A stretch of 64,000 bases of DNA from a virus, in the IMG/VR virus record IMGVR_UViG_3300050120_000121, positions 35,905 through 99,904 of that record; one strand, written 5' to 3'. This document shows, piece by piece, positions 50,105-58,619 of this stretch. Positions within the stretch are counted from its first letter, which is position 1. Each line of letters opens with the position of its first letter. A program made the translations under genes and the position numbers. Below the pieces are notes generated by a model that saw only the letters and a list, made by a program, of their open reading frames with translations, was not told the DNA's origin and ran no database searches.

Positions 50105-50485
50105 GTGGCGAAAAAGAAATCGAGCATCAGCCCAACTCAACGGACTCTCGCTCTGTGCCGAAAGCACGGATGGACGTGTCAGACTGTGGAAAAATGGAAC
50201 GCACATGCACACATACGGCAAGACCTTTTTGGCTTCGTGGATGTTTTGTGTATGAACGGAACATCATTCATCGCGGTTCAGTCGACAACAGGAGATCATG
50301 CGGCTGAACGAATCGCGAAAATCAAACTTGAGCCGAGAGCGTTATTATGGCTCCAGACTGGCGGAAGGATATTTGTTCACGGATGGCGAAAATTGACGAA
50401 CGCCAGAAGTTGGACATGTCGAGAGATTGAACTGACGGAAGCGATGTTGAAATCGGATGCAGTGATTTTGGGGGACGTGGCATGA
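50105..50485 (+). CDS. PD-(D/E)XK-like nuclease-fold protein
   Basis: 126 residues from a GTG with AAAGGA before it. TQRTLALCRKHGWTCQTVEK, HIRQDLFGFVDVLCM, FIAVQSTTGD and GRIFVHGWRK form a conserved phage family with an Asp (DVL) and a Q/E.x.T strand like resolvase-type PD-(D/E)XK folds. A role in recombination or repair is likely given the ERF/YqaJ neighbours. The family assignment is by pattern. Confidence 0.6.
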   Translation: MAKKKSSISPTQRTLALCRKHGWTCQTVEKWNAHAHIRQDLFGFVDVLCMNGTSFIAVQSTTGDHAAERIAKIKLEPRALLWLQTGGRIFVHGWRKLTNARSWTCREIELTEAMLKSDAVILGDVA

Positions 50486-50697
50486 CCGAAGTTCAGCGCA
50501 TCGCCATTGAAGTCTACGAACTGATGAAACAGGAGGACGCGGAGGTAAAGCGGCATCTCGAAGCAATGAAATCCCTGCGAATACGACTGGCAACGATTCG
50601 AAGCAATTGCTAGCACAAACTGGAGGGATCACAAGGCGATCCAGCTGGCGGCCCAAGTCAGCATTTCTGCGAAATTTGTGGAAAGGATTTGCCGTGA
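50482..50697 (+). pseudogene. Small gene with an in-frame amber codon (TAG at 50611-50613)
   Basis: The frame opens at an ATGA overlap, runs 43 codons, meets TAG, and then continues without a further stop for 27 codons (KLEGSQGDPAGGPSQHFCEI then CGKDLP) to a TGA overlapping the next start as GTGA. The part after the TAG has a CEICGK zinc-type motif, and the coupling to the next gene fits the downstream stop. Either a recent nonsense mutation or amber readthrough. TAG is an ordinary stop elsewhere in the window (for example at 12,200). Confidence 0.6.
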
Positions 50698-50885
50698 CTG
50701 AGCGATTAGACAATCCAGAAGAAAACGACTTCGAAGGATTCTGGGAAGATGAGATTGATGAAGTCGACCAGCAGATCGAATGCCCAGACTGCAAAGGTCA
50801 AGGCGGATTTGTGGTCACGGAAGATCATCGAACTGATTACGAAGTCTGCCTGCGATGCGGCGGTGAAGGGGTCGTTTTCGAATGA
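50694..50885 (+). CDS. DnaJ-type zinc-finger small protein
   Basis: 63 residues from the GTG at 50694 with GGAAAGGATT before it. IECPDCKGQGGFVV and EVCLRCGGEGVVFE form the CxxCxGxG pair typical of DnaJ-like zinc centres. The N-terminus is acidic. Role unknown; probably an accessory protein. Confidence 0.65.
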   Translation: MTERLDNPEENDFEGFWEDEIDEVDQQIECPDCKGQGGFVVTEDHRTDYEVCLRCGGEGVVFE

Positions 50886-51382
50886 TAACGACCGTTCAAA
50901 ACGTTCGCGGCCAGAATCCCGAAGAATGGTTGGCCAATCCCAAAAACGTCTATTGCGGGCGATGGCAGAGACTCAGGACCGGTCGATACGCTGGTCAGCA
51001 TTGGCCGGAATCGGGACTTGGAAACCCGTTCAAATTCATGGAACTCGATCGACCTGATGAACGCCGATACAAGCTGTTCAGCTTTCTAAAATGGTTGGCG
51101 ACCGAACTAGAAACAAACATTGAGCGGCGAAACATCTTCCGAACATTACCGGGGAAGAATCTGGGATGTTGGTGCGTGAACTGGGACGGACTCAAGCAAT
51201 TGCCGATGTGCCACGCCGCATGGTTGGCGAATGTCGTGAACCTTTTGGCCGATGTTCGCGTTCTCAGCGTGGCAGTGTCAGAAAAAGGAAGTTTCGCCGC
51301 ATTGAGACGCGGAGATCGTCCGCAACTTCTGAGAAGCCATACTTACGAATGGGTTCTGTTCGATCAGAAGTGGTTAGTGTAA
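50882..51382 (+). CDS. DUF4326-domain protein
   Basis: 166 residues. VQNVRGQNPEEWLANPKNVY, GLGNPFKFME and LPGKNLGCWC followed by PMCHAAWLANVVN match the DUF4326 pattern (GNPF, GK.LGCWC...CH...L). The function of the domain is unknown to me. ATGA overlap upstream. Confidence 0.7.
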   Translation: MITTVQNVRGQNPEEWLANPKNVYCGRWQRLRTGRYAGQHWPESGLGNPFKFMELDRPDERRYKLFSFLKWLATELETNIERRNIFRTLPGKNLGCWCVNWDGLKQLPMCHAAWLANVVNLLADVRVLSVAVSEKGSFAALRRGDRPQLLRSHTYEWVLFDQKWLV

Positions 51383-51482
51383 ATCGTGTTTTTCAACTCT
51401 GCGAAAGGAAAGCAACTGTGACAGCGAAACTGAAGGCAGCTTTCTGAGATGGAATCTGACACTCGTTTCTGTTAAAAGCGAA

Positions 51483-51515
51483 AAGCCGTTCGTTGGCACG
51501 ATACGGCTTCTCTAA
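51483..51515 (+). terminator. Possible intrinsic terminator
   Basis: AAGCCGT pairs with ACGGCTT across a 13-base loop and is followed by CTCTAATC. It lies between the DUF4326 gene and the next HNH-type gene. The tail is weak. The stretch 51,383-51,482 holds only a 9-codon GTG frame with a good ribosome-binding site. Confidence 0.45.
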
Positions 51516-51543
51516 TCACTCGACGCTTTTACGGAGCATCGCC

Positions 51544-52224
51544 ATGACTGTTGAATTTGTAGTCGCACCTCTGTTGACACGCAAGAAGTTCAATGACTTA
51601 ACTGGGAAAGAATATAGCTATTTGACCGTAGATTCGTTCGCTGGTGCTCTACCGATGTCAAATGGTAAAAAACAATCTCATTGGAATTGCGTTTGTCGTT
51701 GCGGAATCAGAATTTCAGCTATTCCTCATGGGCGACTGACGAGCGGAAATTCGGAAAGCTGCGGTTGTTTGTTTCTAGAGAGAGTCACTCATCACAACAT
51801 GGGGAAAACGGCTGAGTATAAAGCATGGGGAACGATGATTCAGCGATGCACCAACGACAGAAATCCAGCATGGAAGAATTATGGGGGTAGAGGAATTGCC
51901 GTTTGCGACGAGTGGCTGAAGTCGTTCATATCGTTTTTCGAATATGTTGGACCAAAGCCTACTCCAAAACACTCACTTGATCGGTTCCCAGATGTCAACG
52001 GGAACTATGAACCCGGCAATGTCCGTTGGGCCACGTCGAAGGAGCAAAGTCGGAACCGAAGGGGAACGAGATTGATTTCGTTCAATGGGGAAAGAAAATG
52101 TATTACCGATTGGGCTGAAATAGTTGGCATATCGTGTGGTGTTATTTGGGGTCGGTTGGATTCTGGATGGAGCGTAGAAATGGCGTTCACTGCTCCAGTA
52201 AAAAAGAAGAAAGAAAAACAATGA
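51544..52224 (+). CDS. Homing-endonuclease-type protein (AP2/HNH-associated family)
   Basis: 226 residues. CVCRCGIRI and SCGCLFLER form a zinc site. The body (EYKAWGTMIQRCTNDRN, YGGRGIAVCDEWLKSFISFF, HSLDRFPDVNGNYEPGNVRW followed by ATSKEQSRNRR) is a common phage family. The C-terminus has a HTH-like part. It is a paralogue of the protein at 57,646. Start at ATG 51544 after CGGAG. Confidence 0.75.
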   Translation: MTVEFVVAPLLTRKKFNDLTGKEYSYLTVDSFAGALPMSNGKKQSHWNCVCRCGIRISAIPHGRLTSGNSESCGCLFLERVTHHNMGKTAEYKAWGTMIQRCTNDRNPAWKNYGGRGIAVCDEWLKSFISFFEYVGPKPTPKHSLDRFPDVNGNYEPGNVRWATSKEQSRNRRGTRLISFNGERKCITDWAEIVGISCGVIWGRLDSGWSVEMAFTAPVKKKKEKQ

Positions 52225-53318
52225 TTGTTCTTGATAGGGCGTTGTTTACGACCAATTTTTCGGTTGCATGTGCGGCAGTGCCGTCCAAGACATCTAAGGA
52301 TGTTTTGAAGTCGGTGATGCTGACCACAGACGGCGAACTCTTGACGCGCAGTGCATCAGACGGCGAGGTTCACTTAAAATCCACGTTGCCGCATCAAGGC
52401 GAGAAAATCAAGGTCCTGCTCCCCGCCGCCCGCGTATTGGCGATTCTGCGAGAATTGGACGGCGAAACACTGAAGTTGACCGTCAAGCCGAACAAACTGC
52501 GAATCCAGTGTGGTTCAGCGGATTTCGACATCGGCATCAGTGACGCAGCCGACTATCCCGAAGTGCCAACATTTGACGCAGATTCGTATTGGGAGATTGA
52601 ACCGCAAGCGTTTCGCGAAGCCATCAGGCGAACCGTGTTTTGCGTCGATATGGATAGTGCCCGCTACGCATTGGCGGGGATTCAGTTTGAACTTGGCGAA
52701 AAGATGACGCTCGCTTCAACGGATTCGCGGAGGTTGTCGGTTCAAACGCTCGCGGCGAAAGCTGTCAATAATCCTCCAGTTCCAAACCTCGCGGCATGTC
52801 CTGTAGTGCCAGCGAAAGCCGTGAAGCTGGTCGAGAAGTCGTTAGAGATCGGAACGCCAGTTCAAGTTTCATGCCGATCCAATGACGCGAGTTTTCGAAA
52901 CGGCAACATCTCGATCACAACGCAACTACTTCAAGGGCGATTCCCAGATTGGCGAAAAGTCATCCCCAAGAAGTTTATCAACAAGATTCTGATTCCCGTG
53001 AATCCGTTCGCACAACTATTGCGTCAGGCTGGAGTGATGGAGAGCGAAGAATCGCGAGCAACTGATTTGACGTTTGACAAAGGGACACTCAAGGCACAAT
53101 CCGCGTCAACCGAAATTGGACAGGCAAAAAGTGAAATCCCGATTCCAAACGATCAAGAACCGATGACAATCAGCTTGGACGGCCGATACGTTCGCGAATA
53201 TCTGAAATGCCTTGACGCTGGCGAATCGGTGGAAGTCTGTTTGGTCGCACCGGATGACCGAGTGTTATTTCGCGTTGGCGAGTTTTTGCATGTAATCATG
53301 CCGCTGTCGAAGGATTGA
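52221..53318 (+). CDS. dnaN: DNA polymerase III sliding clamp (beta subunit)
   Basis: 365 residues, the normal clamp length. Typical phrases are KSVMLTTDGELLTRSASDGE, VLLPAARVLAILREL, ALAGIQFELGEKMTLASTDS, RRLSV, LLQGRFPDWRKVIP and the ending VLFRVGEFLHVIMPLSKD. ATGA couples it to the previous gene. No polymerase is visible in the window, so it probably equips the host polymerase or other clamp-binding proteins for phage DNA. Confidence 0.9.
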   Translation: MIVLDRALFTTNFSVACAAVPSKTSKDVLKSVMLTTDGELLTRSASDGEVHLKSTLPHQGEKIKVLLPAARVLAILRELDGETLKLTVKPNKLRIQCGSADFDIGISDAADYPEVPTFDADSYWEIEPQAFREAIRRTVFCVDMDSARYALAGIQFELGEKMTLASTDSRRLSVQTLAAKAVNNPPVPNLAACPVVPAKAVKLVEKSLEIGTPVQVSCRSNDASFRNGNISITTQLLQGRFPDWRKVIPKKFINKILIPVNPFAQLLRQAGVMESEESRATDLTFDKGTLKAQSASTEIGQAKSEIPIPNDQEPMTISLDGRYVREYLKCLDAGESVEVCLVAPDDRVLFRVGEFLHVIMPLSKD

Positions 53319-53774
53319 AACTCCTGTCGAACATTCGCGAACGGGGTCGACTCGGCAACTCAATGGATCGGCTATGCGTTTGATGAGCCGAAACGGTGGA
53401 AGGATAAATGTGGTGTGTCAAAAGCGGATCTGCCATTTGACGGACCGTGGGGAATTCGGTTTCCGCTGGTCGAACTCGGCATACTCAGCATTGATTGCTC
53501 CGTCATCATCCGCAAGGCTGGCCTGAAGCCAGTCAAGAAATCACGCTGTTGGATGTATCCTAATCAACCGAATAAGGAATGGAAAGAACTCAAGGAAGAG
53601 TCGCCAGAAGAATTTGAGAAAGCATGCATCGTCGATGAGGAGATACGAGAAGCGGACTTCGAGCATGCGTTTTTTCTTCATCAAAGTGGCGTGCCATTGA
53701 GGGAAGCTGATTTAGATGCTGGCGACAGAAAAGCACCGAATAGACAATGCTCTCTGGGAATCTGTTTTGTGTGA
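53319..53774 (+). pseudogene. C-terminal remnant of a PAPS-reductase-like protein
   Basis: From right after the clamp stop the frame encodes SATQWIGYAFDEPKRWKD, RFPLVELGILSIDCSVIIRK, SRCWMYPNQPNKEWKEL and FFLHQSGVPLREADL, the end of phage PAPS reductase/alpha hydrolase proteins. The nucleotide-binding N-terminal half is absent and no start codon exists before GTG 53415, which lies inside the conserved part. The usual second Cys of the CxxCP motif is Tyr here. A short product from the GTG is possible but unlikely to be active. Confidence 0.7.
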
Positions 53775-53989
53775 CGACTGACATTGCAAACGAGCATGTG
53801 CCTCGTTACAACTCCGCCGAAAACGCGAAGTGCGAACGCGACATTTTTAACATTTGCGAACTCAGCCGATCTATTGCAACAGGACTCGCACTCTTGTTTA
53901 ACTACCGTGTCAATCTCTCTTTTGCGGGATTGGCGTTAATACCTCAGTGGATGGTTTTCGCAAGCGGTTCACGGGGCGGTGGGCTTTAG
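53771..53989 (+). CDS. Doubtful 72-residue frame
   Basis: A GTG overlapping the previous stop (GTGA) opens this frame. The middle has weak hydrophobicity (IATGLALLFNYRVNLSFAGL). It may be a real small gene or non-coding remains next to the PAPS-reductase fragment. Confidence 0.3.
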   Translation: MTTDIANEHVPRYNSAENAKCERDIFNICELSRSIATGLALLFNYRVNLSFAGLALIPQWMVFASGSRGGGL

Positions 53990-54017
53990 GTCGGCTGAAT
54001 TTCTGGAGGGACTGAGA

Positions 54018-54506
54018 ATGGTCACTGAAACGGTCGAACCGCCTCCAATTCCAGGACGTTTCCGAAAAACTCGAACCGTCGAATGGTGGGGATATAAATC
54101 GGAAGTGACTCCCGCGATCGTTGATGCATATCTTGGCAATGGCCGGCGACTGTTGAGATTCCAACCTCTGAATACGCGACCAGACTATTATCTGATCCGC
54201 ATTGATTCCAAGTGGGATTGCGGCGGCGACAAGTTCATTGACGAACATTTGGATGACATCATCGAAGCGATCATCAACCAGTACAGCGAAATGGAACGTG
54301 AGCGTGAATATATTGAGGAAAATCTTCGGGAGCAGGGAATTGAGGTCACTGGCGACAACACGGACTTGGATGGGAACGAGGATCGACGTGCATGGCAGCT
54401 AAAGCGCAGCGAGCTTCCATTCGAAAATCCGGTAATACAAAATCAGCGAGCATTGTTTGATGTCAGTTGCGAAGGTGAATTGAACACAATCAAGGAAACG
54501 AAATAA
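54018..54506 (+). CDS. Hypothetical protein
   Basis: 162 residues from the ATG at 54018 after GGAGGGAC. Pro-rich N-terminus (EPPPIPGRF), then an alpha/beta body and an acidic helix (AIINQYSEMEREREYIEENL). TAATG overlap with the next gene. Confidence 0.6.
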   Translation: MVTETVEPPPIPGRFRKTRTVEWWGYKSEVTPAIVDAYLGNGRRLLRFQPLNTRPDYYLIRIDSKWDCGGDKFIDEHLDDIIEAIINQYSEMEREREYIEENLREQGIEVTGDNTDLDGNEDRRAWQLKRSELPFENPVIQNQRALFDVSCEGELNTIKETK

Positions 54507-55918
54507 TGGCGACAAAGCAGAAACCGACGAAGGCAGAACTGTCAACGGCAACTGATGCTGGCATGGACGCTCGAAAATCATGGGTCGATGGCGGACCTAA
54601 GCCAGAGTGCGATTATGCAGACGGTCCGCTGATGACGGCATGGTCAAACGGCTGGCGAGGTCAAGACGACTTTGAGAAAAAGCAGACTGTTGAACTCGCT
54701 GGCGGAATTGTGGTGGAAGTGGTCGACGGAAAAGTTGAGCATGATGTTGTCACTGACGGCGAAACTCAACTTGAATCGCACGGCCACAACGTCACCGATC
54801 CAGAAGTCGCCGAACATCGCGAAGAATTGGCCGGACTGATGACGGCATTCGACAATCACGGCGTTCAGATCGTTGAGGAGCAATGGCGAGCGTTGAGCGA
54901 CAACGAACGATCCGTAGCGGCGAAATGGGCGAATGACATGCGAATCGGTGAAGTCCGTCCGTGTCCTGAATTCTTGCTGAAGTTTGCGACCGAAGAATTG
55001 AAAGCGGCATCGGTTCAACATCACGCTGTTCAAGCCGAACAACGGCGAATCTTGGTTTGTTGCCGGTTTCTGAAGCCGTCCGCGATTCTGCCGACAGGCG
55101 ACGAAGGCGAAGATGCCTTGAAAATGACGTTGGTAATTCCCGATTCGGAACTCAATCGCCCGTCATTGGCGGAAGAGTTTCTGCACGGGAAACGGCTCAA
55201 CATTGAATTCAGCAGACGCTCAGCCGACCCAGCGAAATGGCAACCGGAACTACCGGGATGCGAAACGATGCCAGAAATCATCGAATGCGTGAGCGATGTC
55301 AAAGGCTACTCTCGCAACATGACCGCGTACAAATTCGCGTTCAAGATTTCCACGGACCTGATCGACGACAACTCGGCAAATCGAGAGTATGCCAAACAGG
55401 ATGGATCGGTTCGATTGACGTTGATTGGCGACATTCCAGCGAAGAAAAAAGAGGAAGAACCGACAGCGGCGATTATCGAGAAGTCACGACCGTTGCCATC
55501 AGGTCCAAGTCTGTTCGGAGATGACGAGTCAGAATCAGACGACGATTCAGATGTCCCCTATGTCGAGCAATGCGGACCCGACGGCGAGTTCTTTTCACCA
55601 GACGAATATATCGTCGATTCACACGTTCCGCACGCTTCGACAATCATTTCCATCGGCATCAAGGACGGGTCGTATTACGGTTCAATTGACACGGTGTTTT
55701 TCGATGACGAGGGCAATGAATTCTCGGAAGATTGGGGAAACCCGCAACTTTCAAATGGAGGATCGGCAAGTCTGTCATTGGCCGTTCAGAAGGAAATCGG
55801 AACCGCGATTGACTATCTGATGGAAAAGAACGCATCCGCGAAATGCCTCAAGGACTTACGGGACGAACTGAAACGACTTGAAGACGGCGGCGAACCTCGA
55901 TTGATGCCGGAGGAATAA
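54506..55918 (+). CDS. Large acidic hypothetical protein
   Basis: 470 residues. The helical N-terminal part contains SWVDGGPKPECDYADGPLMT. The middle (MTLVIPDSELNRPSLAEEF, LNIEFSRRS) is beta-rich. An acidic linker (DDESESDDDSDV) leads to a C-terminal helical tail. Such a layout is seen in single-strand-binding or recombination accessory proteins, but I recognise no family. Confidence 0.55.
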   Translation: MATKQKPTKAELSTATDAGMDARKSWVDGGPKPECDYADGPLMTAWSNGWRGQDDFEKKQTVELAGGIVVEVVDGKVEHDVVTDGETQLESHGHNVTDPEVAEHREELAGLMTAFDNHGVQIVEEQWRALSDNERSVAAKWANDMRIGEVRPCPEFLLKFATEELKAASVQHHAVQAEQRRILVCCRFLKPSAILPTGDEGEDALKMTLVIPDSELNRPSLAEEFLHGKRLNIEFSRRSADPAKWQPELPGCETMPEIIECVSDVKGYSRNMTAYKFAFKISTDLIDDNSANREYAKQDGSVRLTLIGDIPAKKKEEEPTAAIIEKSRPLPSGPSLFGDDESESDDDSDVPYVEQCGPDGEFFSPDEYIVDSHVPHASTIISIGIKDGSYYGSIDTVFFDDEGNEFSEDWGNPQLSNGGSASLSLAVQKEIGTAIDYLMEKNASAKCLKDLRDELKRLEDGGEPRLMPEE

Positions 55919-55921
55919 CCG

Positions 55922-56050
55922 ATGCTGTTCAATATCTGGATCACCGGTGTCGTCTTGACGTTCATATATCTGTCCACAGATCCCGTTTTGCGTGACGCTG
56001 GGTCGCTCAACGGAATCATGTCTGTCGTTTGGCCATTCACGTGGATTTGA
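55922..56050 (+). CDS. 42-residue membrane protein
   Basis: Hydrophobic start (LFNIWITGVVLTFIYLSTD) and a second short hydrophobic end (IMSVVWPFTWI). It begins three bases after the previous stop. Function unknown. Confidence 0.5.
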   Translation: MLFNIWITGVVLTFIYLSTDPVLRDAGSLNGIMSVVWPFTWI

Positions 56051-56081
56051 GCGACGAAGGCAAAGTCGGAAAGGGCTGTGA

Positions 56082-56960
56082 TTGAAAACAACGCGAACCA
56101 AGAAATCCAAAGTCGCCTGCGAATGGATGGAATGCACAGTTCTCGACGCGATTGAAAGCCAGCACGAAGGAACCGAAAAAGGCGTCTTTCTGCGTGGCGT
56201 CCGGGATGCGACAGGATTCGGGTCGTCTCGCACGGCAGATGGCTTGTATATGGGCTGTTGGCAATCAGTCGGCGTGCAACTTCACGGATTCGAAGTCAAG
56301 GTCTCGCGTGGCGATTGGCTCAGGGAAATTCAGGACGTTTCGAAGGCCGGTTGTTTTGAGAAATTCTGTCAGTACTGGTGGATTGCCGTTCCCGATGGCA
56401 TCGTTGAATTGGCGGAAATGCCAGCACAATGGGGATTGAAAGTCGTCTCAAAAAACGAGAACGGATCGTATTCGGTTCGCGTCAAGAAAGCGGCGACGAT
56501 CAATCCGAATGCGTCACTTGATTACCGTTTCTTCGCGTCATGTCTGCGTCAGTGCAAGCGGGAAGATCCAATCGCAGCAGAGATCGAGCAGATTCGTCAG
56601 TCAGCCTACAAGGCAGGCGAGGAATTCGGCCGATCCCAAAATAGAACTCAGTGGGAATTGGATCGCGAGCGAGGCGAGATAGATAAATTAAGGAAGAAAG
56701 TCAAGGAATTCGAGGAGGCGTCAGGAGTTCACATATTTGATGGATGGAACCGACACCAAAAGATCGGAAAAGCCGTTCAGCACGTTCTCGATCACGGAAC
56801 CTGTCCCCACGACCGTCTTCAAATGATTATTGACCATTGCGACAGAGTGAAACTTGATCTTCAGCAACTGATCGAAGAATCAAAACAAACAGACCCTCCC
56901 GCGCCGAGAGAGTCTGTCGATGAGAACAGCGAAGCCAGTTATCCGACGCTCGCTGATTGA
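56082..56960 (+). CDS. MmcB-like PD-(D/E)XK protein with coiled-coil C-terminus
   Basis: 292 residues from a TTG start. FEVKVSRGDWLREIQDVSKA contains the E.K catalytic pair, followed by FCQYWWIAVPDGIVELAEMP and QWGLKVV, the pattern of MmcB-type DNA repair proteins. The C-terminal half is a coiled coil plus an acidic tail. Probably a nuclease or DNA-end factor in the recombination cluster. Confidence 0.7.
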   Translation: MKTTRTKKSKVACEWMECTVLDAIESQHEGTEKGVFLRGVRDATGFGSSRTADGLYMGCWQSVGVQLHGFEVKVSRGDWLREIQDVSKAGCFEKFCQYWWIAVPDGIVELAEMPAQWGLKVVSKNENGSYSVRVKKAATINPNASLDYRFFASCLRQCKREDPIAAEIEQIRQSAYKAGEEFGRSQNRTQWELDRERGEIDKLRKKVKEFEEASGVHIFDGWNRHQKIGKAVQHVLDHGTCPHDRLQMIIDHCDRVKLDLQQLIEESKQTDPPAPRESVDENSEASYPTLAD

Positions 56961-57157
56961 TTTGGAGTCAGGCAAGTCATCAATTCTGGCCGTTTAGCGG
57001 CCATCTTGTGAGATTGGCGAAAGTCTGCGAGTGGACCACGATCAAGATCGACAACGCCAAAACGGTTGCGGAATAGATCGAGAATTCTCGCACCTTCCTC
57101 GGGTGAGATAGTTCTCGATGCCTCGGATTCGAGGTCGAATAGGGTTGCGGTTGTCAT
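56939..57157 (-). CDS. Small hypothetical minus-strand protein
   Basis: 72 residues from the ATG at 57157, preceded by GAAAGGAATCCGCAC. TISPEEGARILDLFRNRFGV is helical. It converges on the MmcB-like gene with a 22-base overlap. A palindrome upstream may control it. Confidence 0.6.
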   Translation of the reverse strand: MTTATLFDLESEASRTISPEEGARILDLFRNRFGVVDLDRGPLADFRQSHKMAAKRPELMTCLTPNQSASVG

Positions 57158-57187
57158 GTGCGGATTCCTTTCGGACAGAAAACGGGA

Positions 57188-57216
57188 TTGACAGAACAAA
57201 AATGTTCTATCTTGAC
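57188..57216. promoter_or_regulatory. Divergent control region with operator palindrome
   Basis: TTGACA at 57188 overlaps the palindrome AGAACA-AAAA-TGTTCT (57193-57208); a second TTGACG begins at 57212. The region separates the minus gene at 57157 from the plus gene at 57298. The palindrome resembles operators of dimeric repressors. I cannot match it to a known consensus. Confidence 0.45.
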
Positions 57217-57297
57217 GTATCACACGTTGGGCGGCATGATTGCCCGCGAATGGCGGAATGATCCGCGACATAATTCGAATCAAATTGGAGTCAGTTG

Positions 57298-57594
57298 ATG
57301 AAGCTCACAGCGGTAATGATTTTTCTGGTGGCAACGAGTTCACTGGCGGAAGCTGGTTCGCGAAGTCGTACGGTGACGGTAAGTACGTCGCAAACGGCAA
57401 GACAAAGCGATGAGCCGCGATTGGGTTCCGTGGTCGAAAAGACGGTTTTGGTTCGTCCGCGACTGGTCGGCCGAGTCTATGTTCCTGTTTCAGCGGTCGC
57501 GGTCAGCACAACCGAGACGACTCGAACGACCAGAAAAACGAAGTGCCAGTGCGGTTGCGGTCGCAGTTCCGCGAAATGCCAATGCGGAAAATGA
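57298..57594 (+). CDS. Small secreted protein with a Cys-rich C-terminus
   Basis: 98 residues with TTGGAGTCAGTTG before the ATG. Signal peptide MKLTAVMIFLVATSSLAEAG with an AEA-type cleavage. The C-terminus KCQCGCGRSSAKCQCGK has six Cys in a CxCxC pattern, possibly a metal site. The mature middle is Thr/Arg/Val-rich. Function unknown; secretion is likely. Confidence 0.65.
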   Translation: MKLTAVMIFLVATSSLAEAGSRSRTVTVSTSQTARQSDEPRLGSVVEKTVLVRPRLVGRVYVPVSAVAVSTTETTRTTRKTKCQCGCGRSSAKCQCGK

Positions 57595-57645
57595 ATCGGC
57601 GTTTCCGAAACTCTTAAACTGAATCTATAATCCCAATCTGTTGGG

Positions 57646-58341
57646 ATGGTGATGAAAAAACTTGAAATAGCTGATGGCGAAACAATTGGGATTCTGACGG
57701 CTATTCGGGATGCTGGATTGAAAAAAGTTGGGAAGGTGTTTCGAACGTCCACGTTGTTTCTGTGTAAATGCGGAAAAGAAACGGTTATCACAAATTCCGA
57801 TGCCAGATCCGGGAAAATCAAATCGTGTGGATGCCTTCGCGTCGGCCCTCCAAAAAAGCATGGGCATGCAGCGACGTACAATCCTTCCATAGAATATCGG
57901 ACATGGTCAGCAATGATTGGTAGATGCAGCGAATCTAGCCGCGGAAAAAAAGGCGGAAAGAGATATGTTGATCGGGGGATCATTGTTTGCGAGCGATGGA
58001 AGGATTTCGAGAATTTTCTTGCTGATATGGGACCGCGATTGTCAGTCCAGAACAGCATTGACAGGTTCCCCGATCAGGACGGAAATTACGAACCGGGAAA
58101 CTGCCGTTGGGCCACGAGCATCCAACAGGCAAACAACACATCCGCGAATGTGTGTCTCACATTTTACGGCAAGACAATGACTCTTACCGAATGGTCTAGA
58201 ATTAGTCTCGTGCATTCGAACACAATACGAATGAGACTCAGAAAAGGGTGGAGCGAAAAACTGGCAGTATGGACGCCAACGATGGTTGGAAGGTTCCAAA
58301 AAGGAAACAGAAGCAAGCGGTGGGCTCCATTGTCCACATAA
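57646..58341 (+). CDS. Homing-endonuclease-type protein, paralogue of the 51,544 gene
   Basis: 231 residues (ATG 57652 is an alternative). CKCGKETVITN and SCGCLRVG form the zinc site. EYRTWSAMIGRCSES, YVDRGIIVCERWKDFENFL and SIDRFPDQDGNYEPGNCRW followed by ATSIQQANN match the paralogue. The C-terminal HTH part is TEWSRISLVHSNTIRMRLRK. It lies between a secreted protein and the tRNA. Confidence 0.75.
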   Translation: MVMKKLEIADGETIGILTAIRDAGLKKVGKVFRTSTLFLCKCGKETVITNSDARSGKIKSCGCLRVGPPKKHGHAATYNPSIEYRTWSAMIGRCSESSRGKKGGKRYVDRGIIVCERWKDFENFLADMGPRLSVQNSIDRFPDQDGNYEPGNCRWATSIQQANNTSANVCLTFYGKTMTLTEWSRISLVHSNTIRMRLRKGWSEKLAVWTPTMVGRFQKGNRSKRWAPLST

Positions 58342-58509
58342 AACACCAGATGGCGGCGACGTCCGATAACAGTCGCAACTATACCAAAGGTTGAGCGGCA
58401 ACTGCTTGGGTGACGACGTAAGCCGAATACAAGATCAATTCTCGAATCATGTTGACCGACGCATGGATCGGTAGTGAATCGAGACGGCGAATCATCGAAA
58501 GTTGCAAAT

Positions 58510-58585
58510 GGCGAGATAGAGAAGCCCGGTCCATCTCGTGAGCCTCATAAGCTCAAGATCGGTGGTTCAAATCCACCTCTCGCCC
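58510..58585 (+). tRNA. tRNA-Met(CAT)
   Basis: Full cloverleaf: acceptor GGCGAGA/TCTCGCC (7 of 7), D-stem GAGA/TCTC, anticodon stem TGAGC/GCTCA with loop CTCATAA (anticodon CAT) and T-arm GGTGG-TTCAAAT-CCACC. No CCA is encoded. Elongator Met is the simplest reading; a CAT anticodon modified to lysidine would make it Ile. It is the only tRNA I find. Confidence 0.92.
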
Positions 58586-58619
58586 CTGAATCACAAATCC
58601 CTTCTAGTCAGGACGAAAC

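Noticed and set aside
53769-53989. Possible tRNA-like sequence after the PAPS-reductase fragment
   Set aside because: No T-arm or acceptor pairing could be formed.
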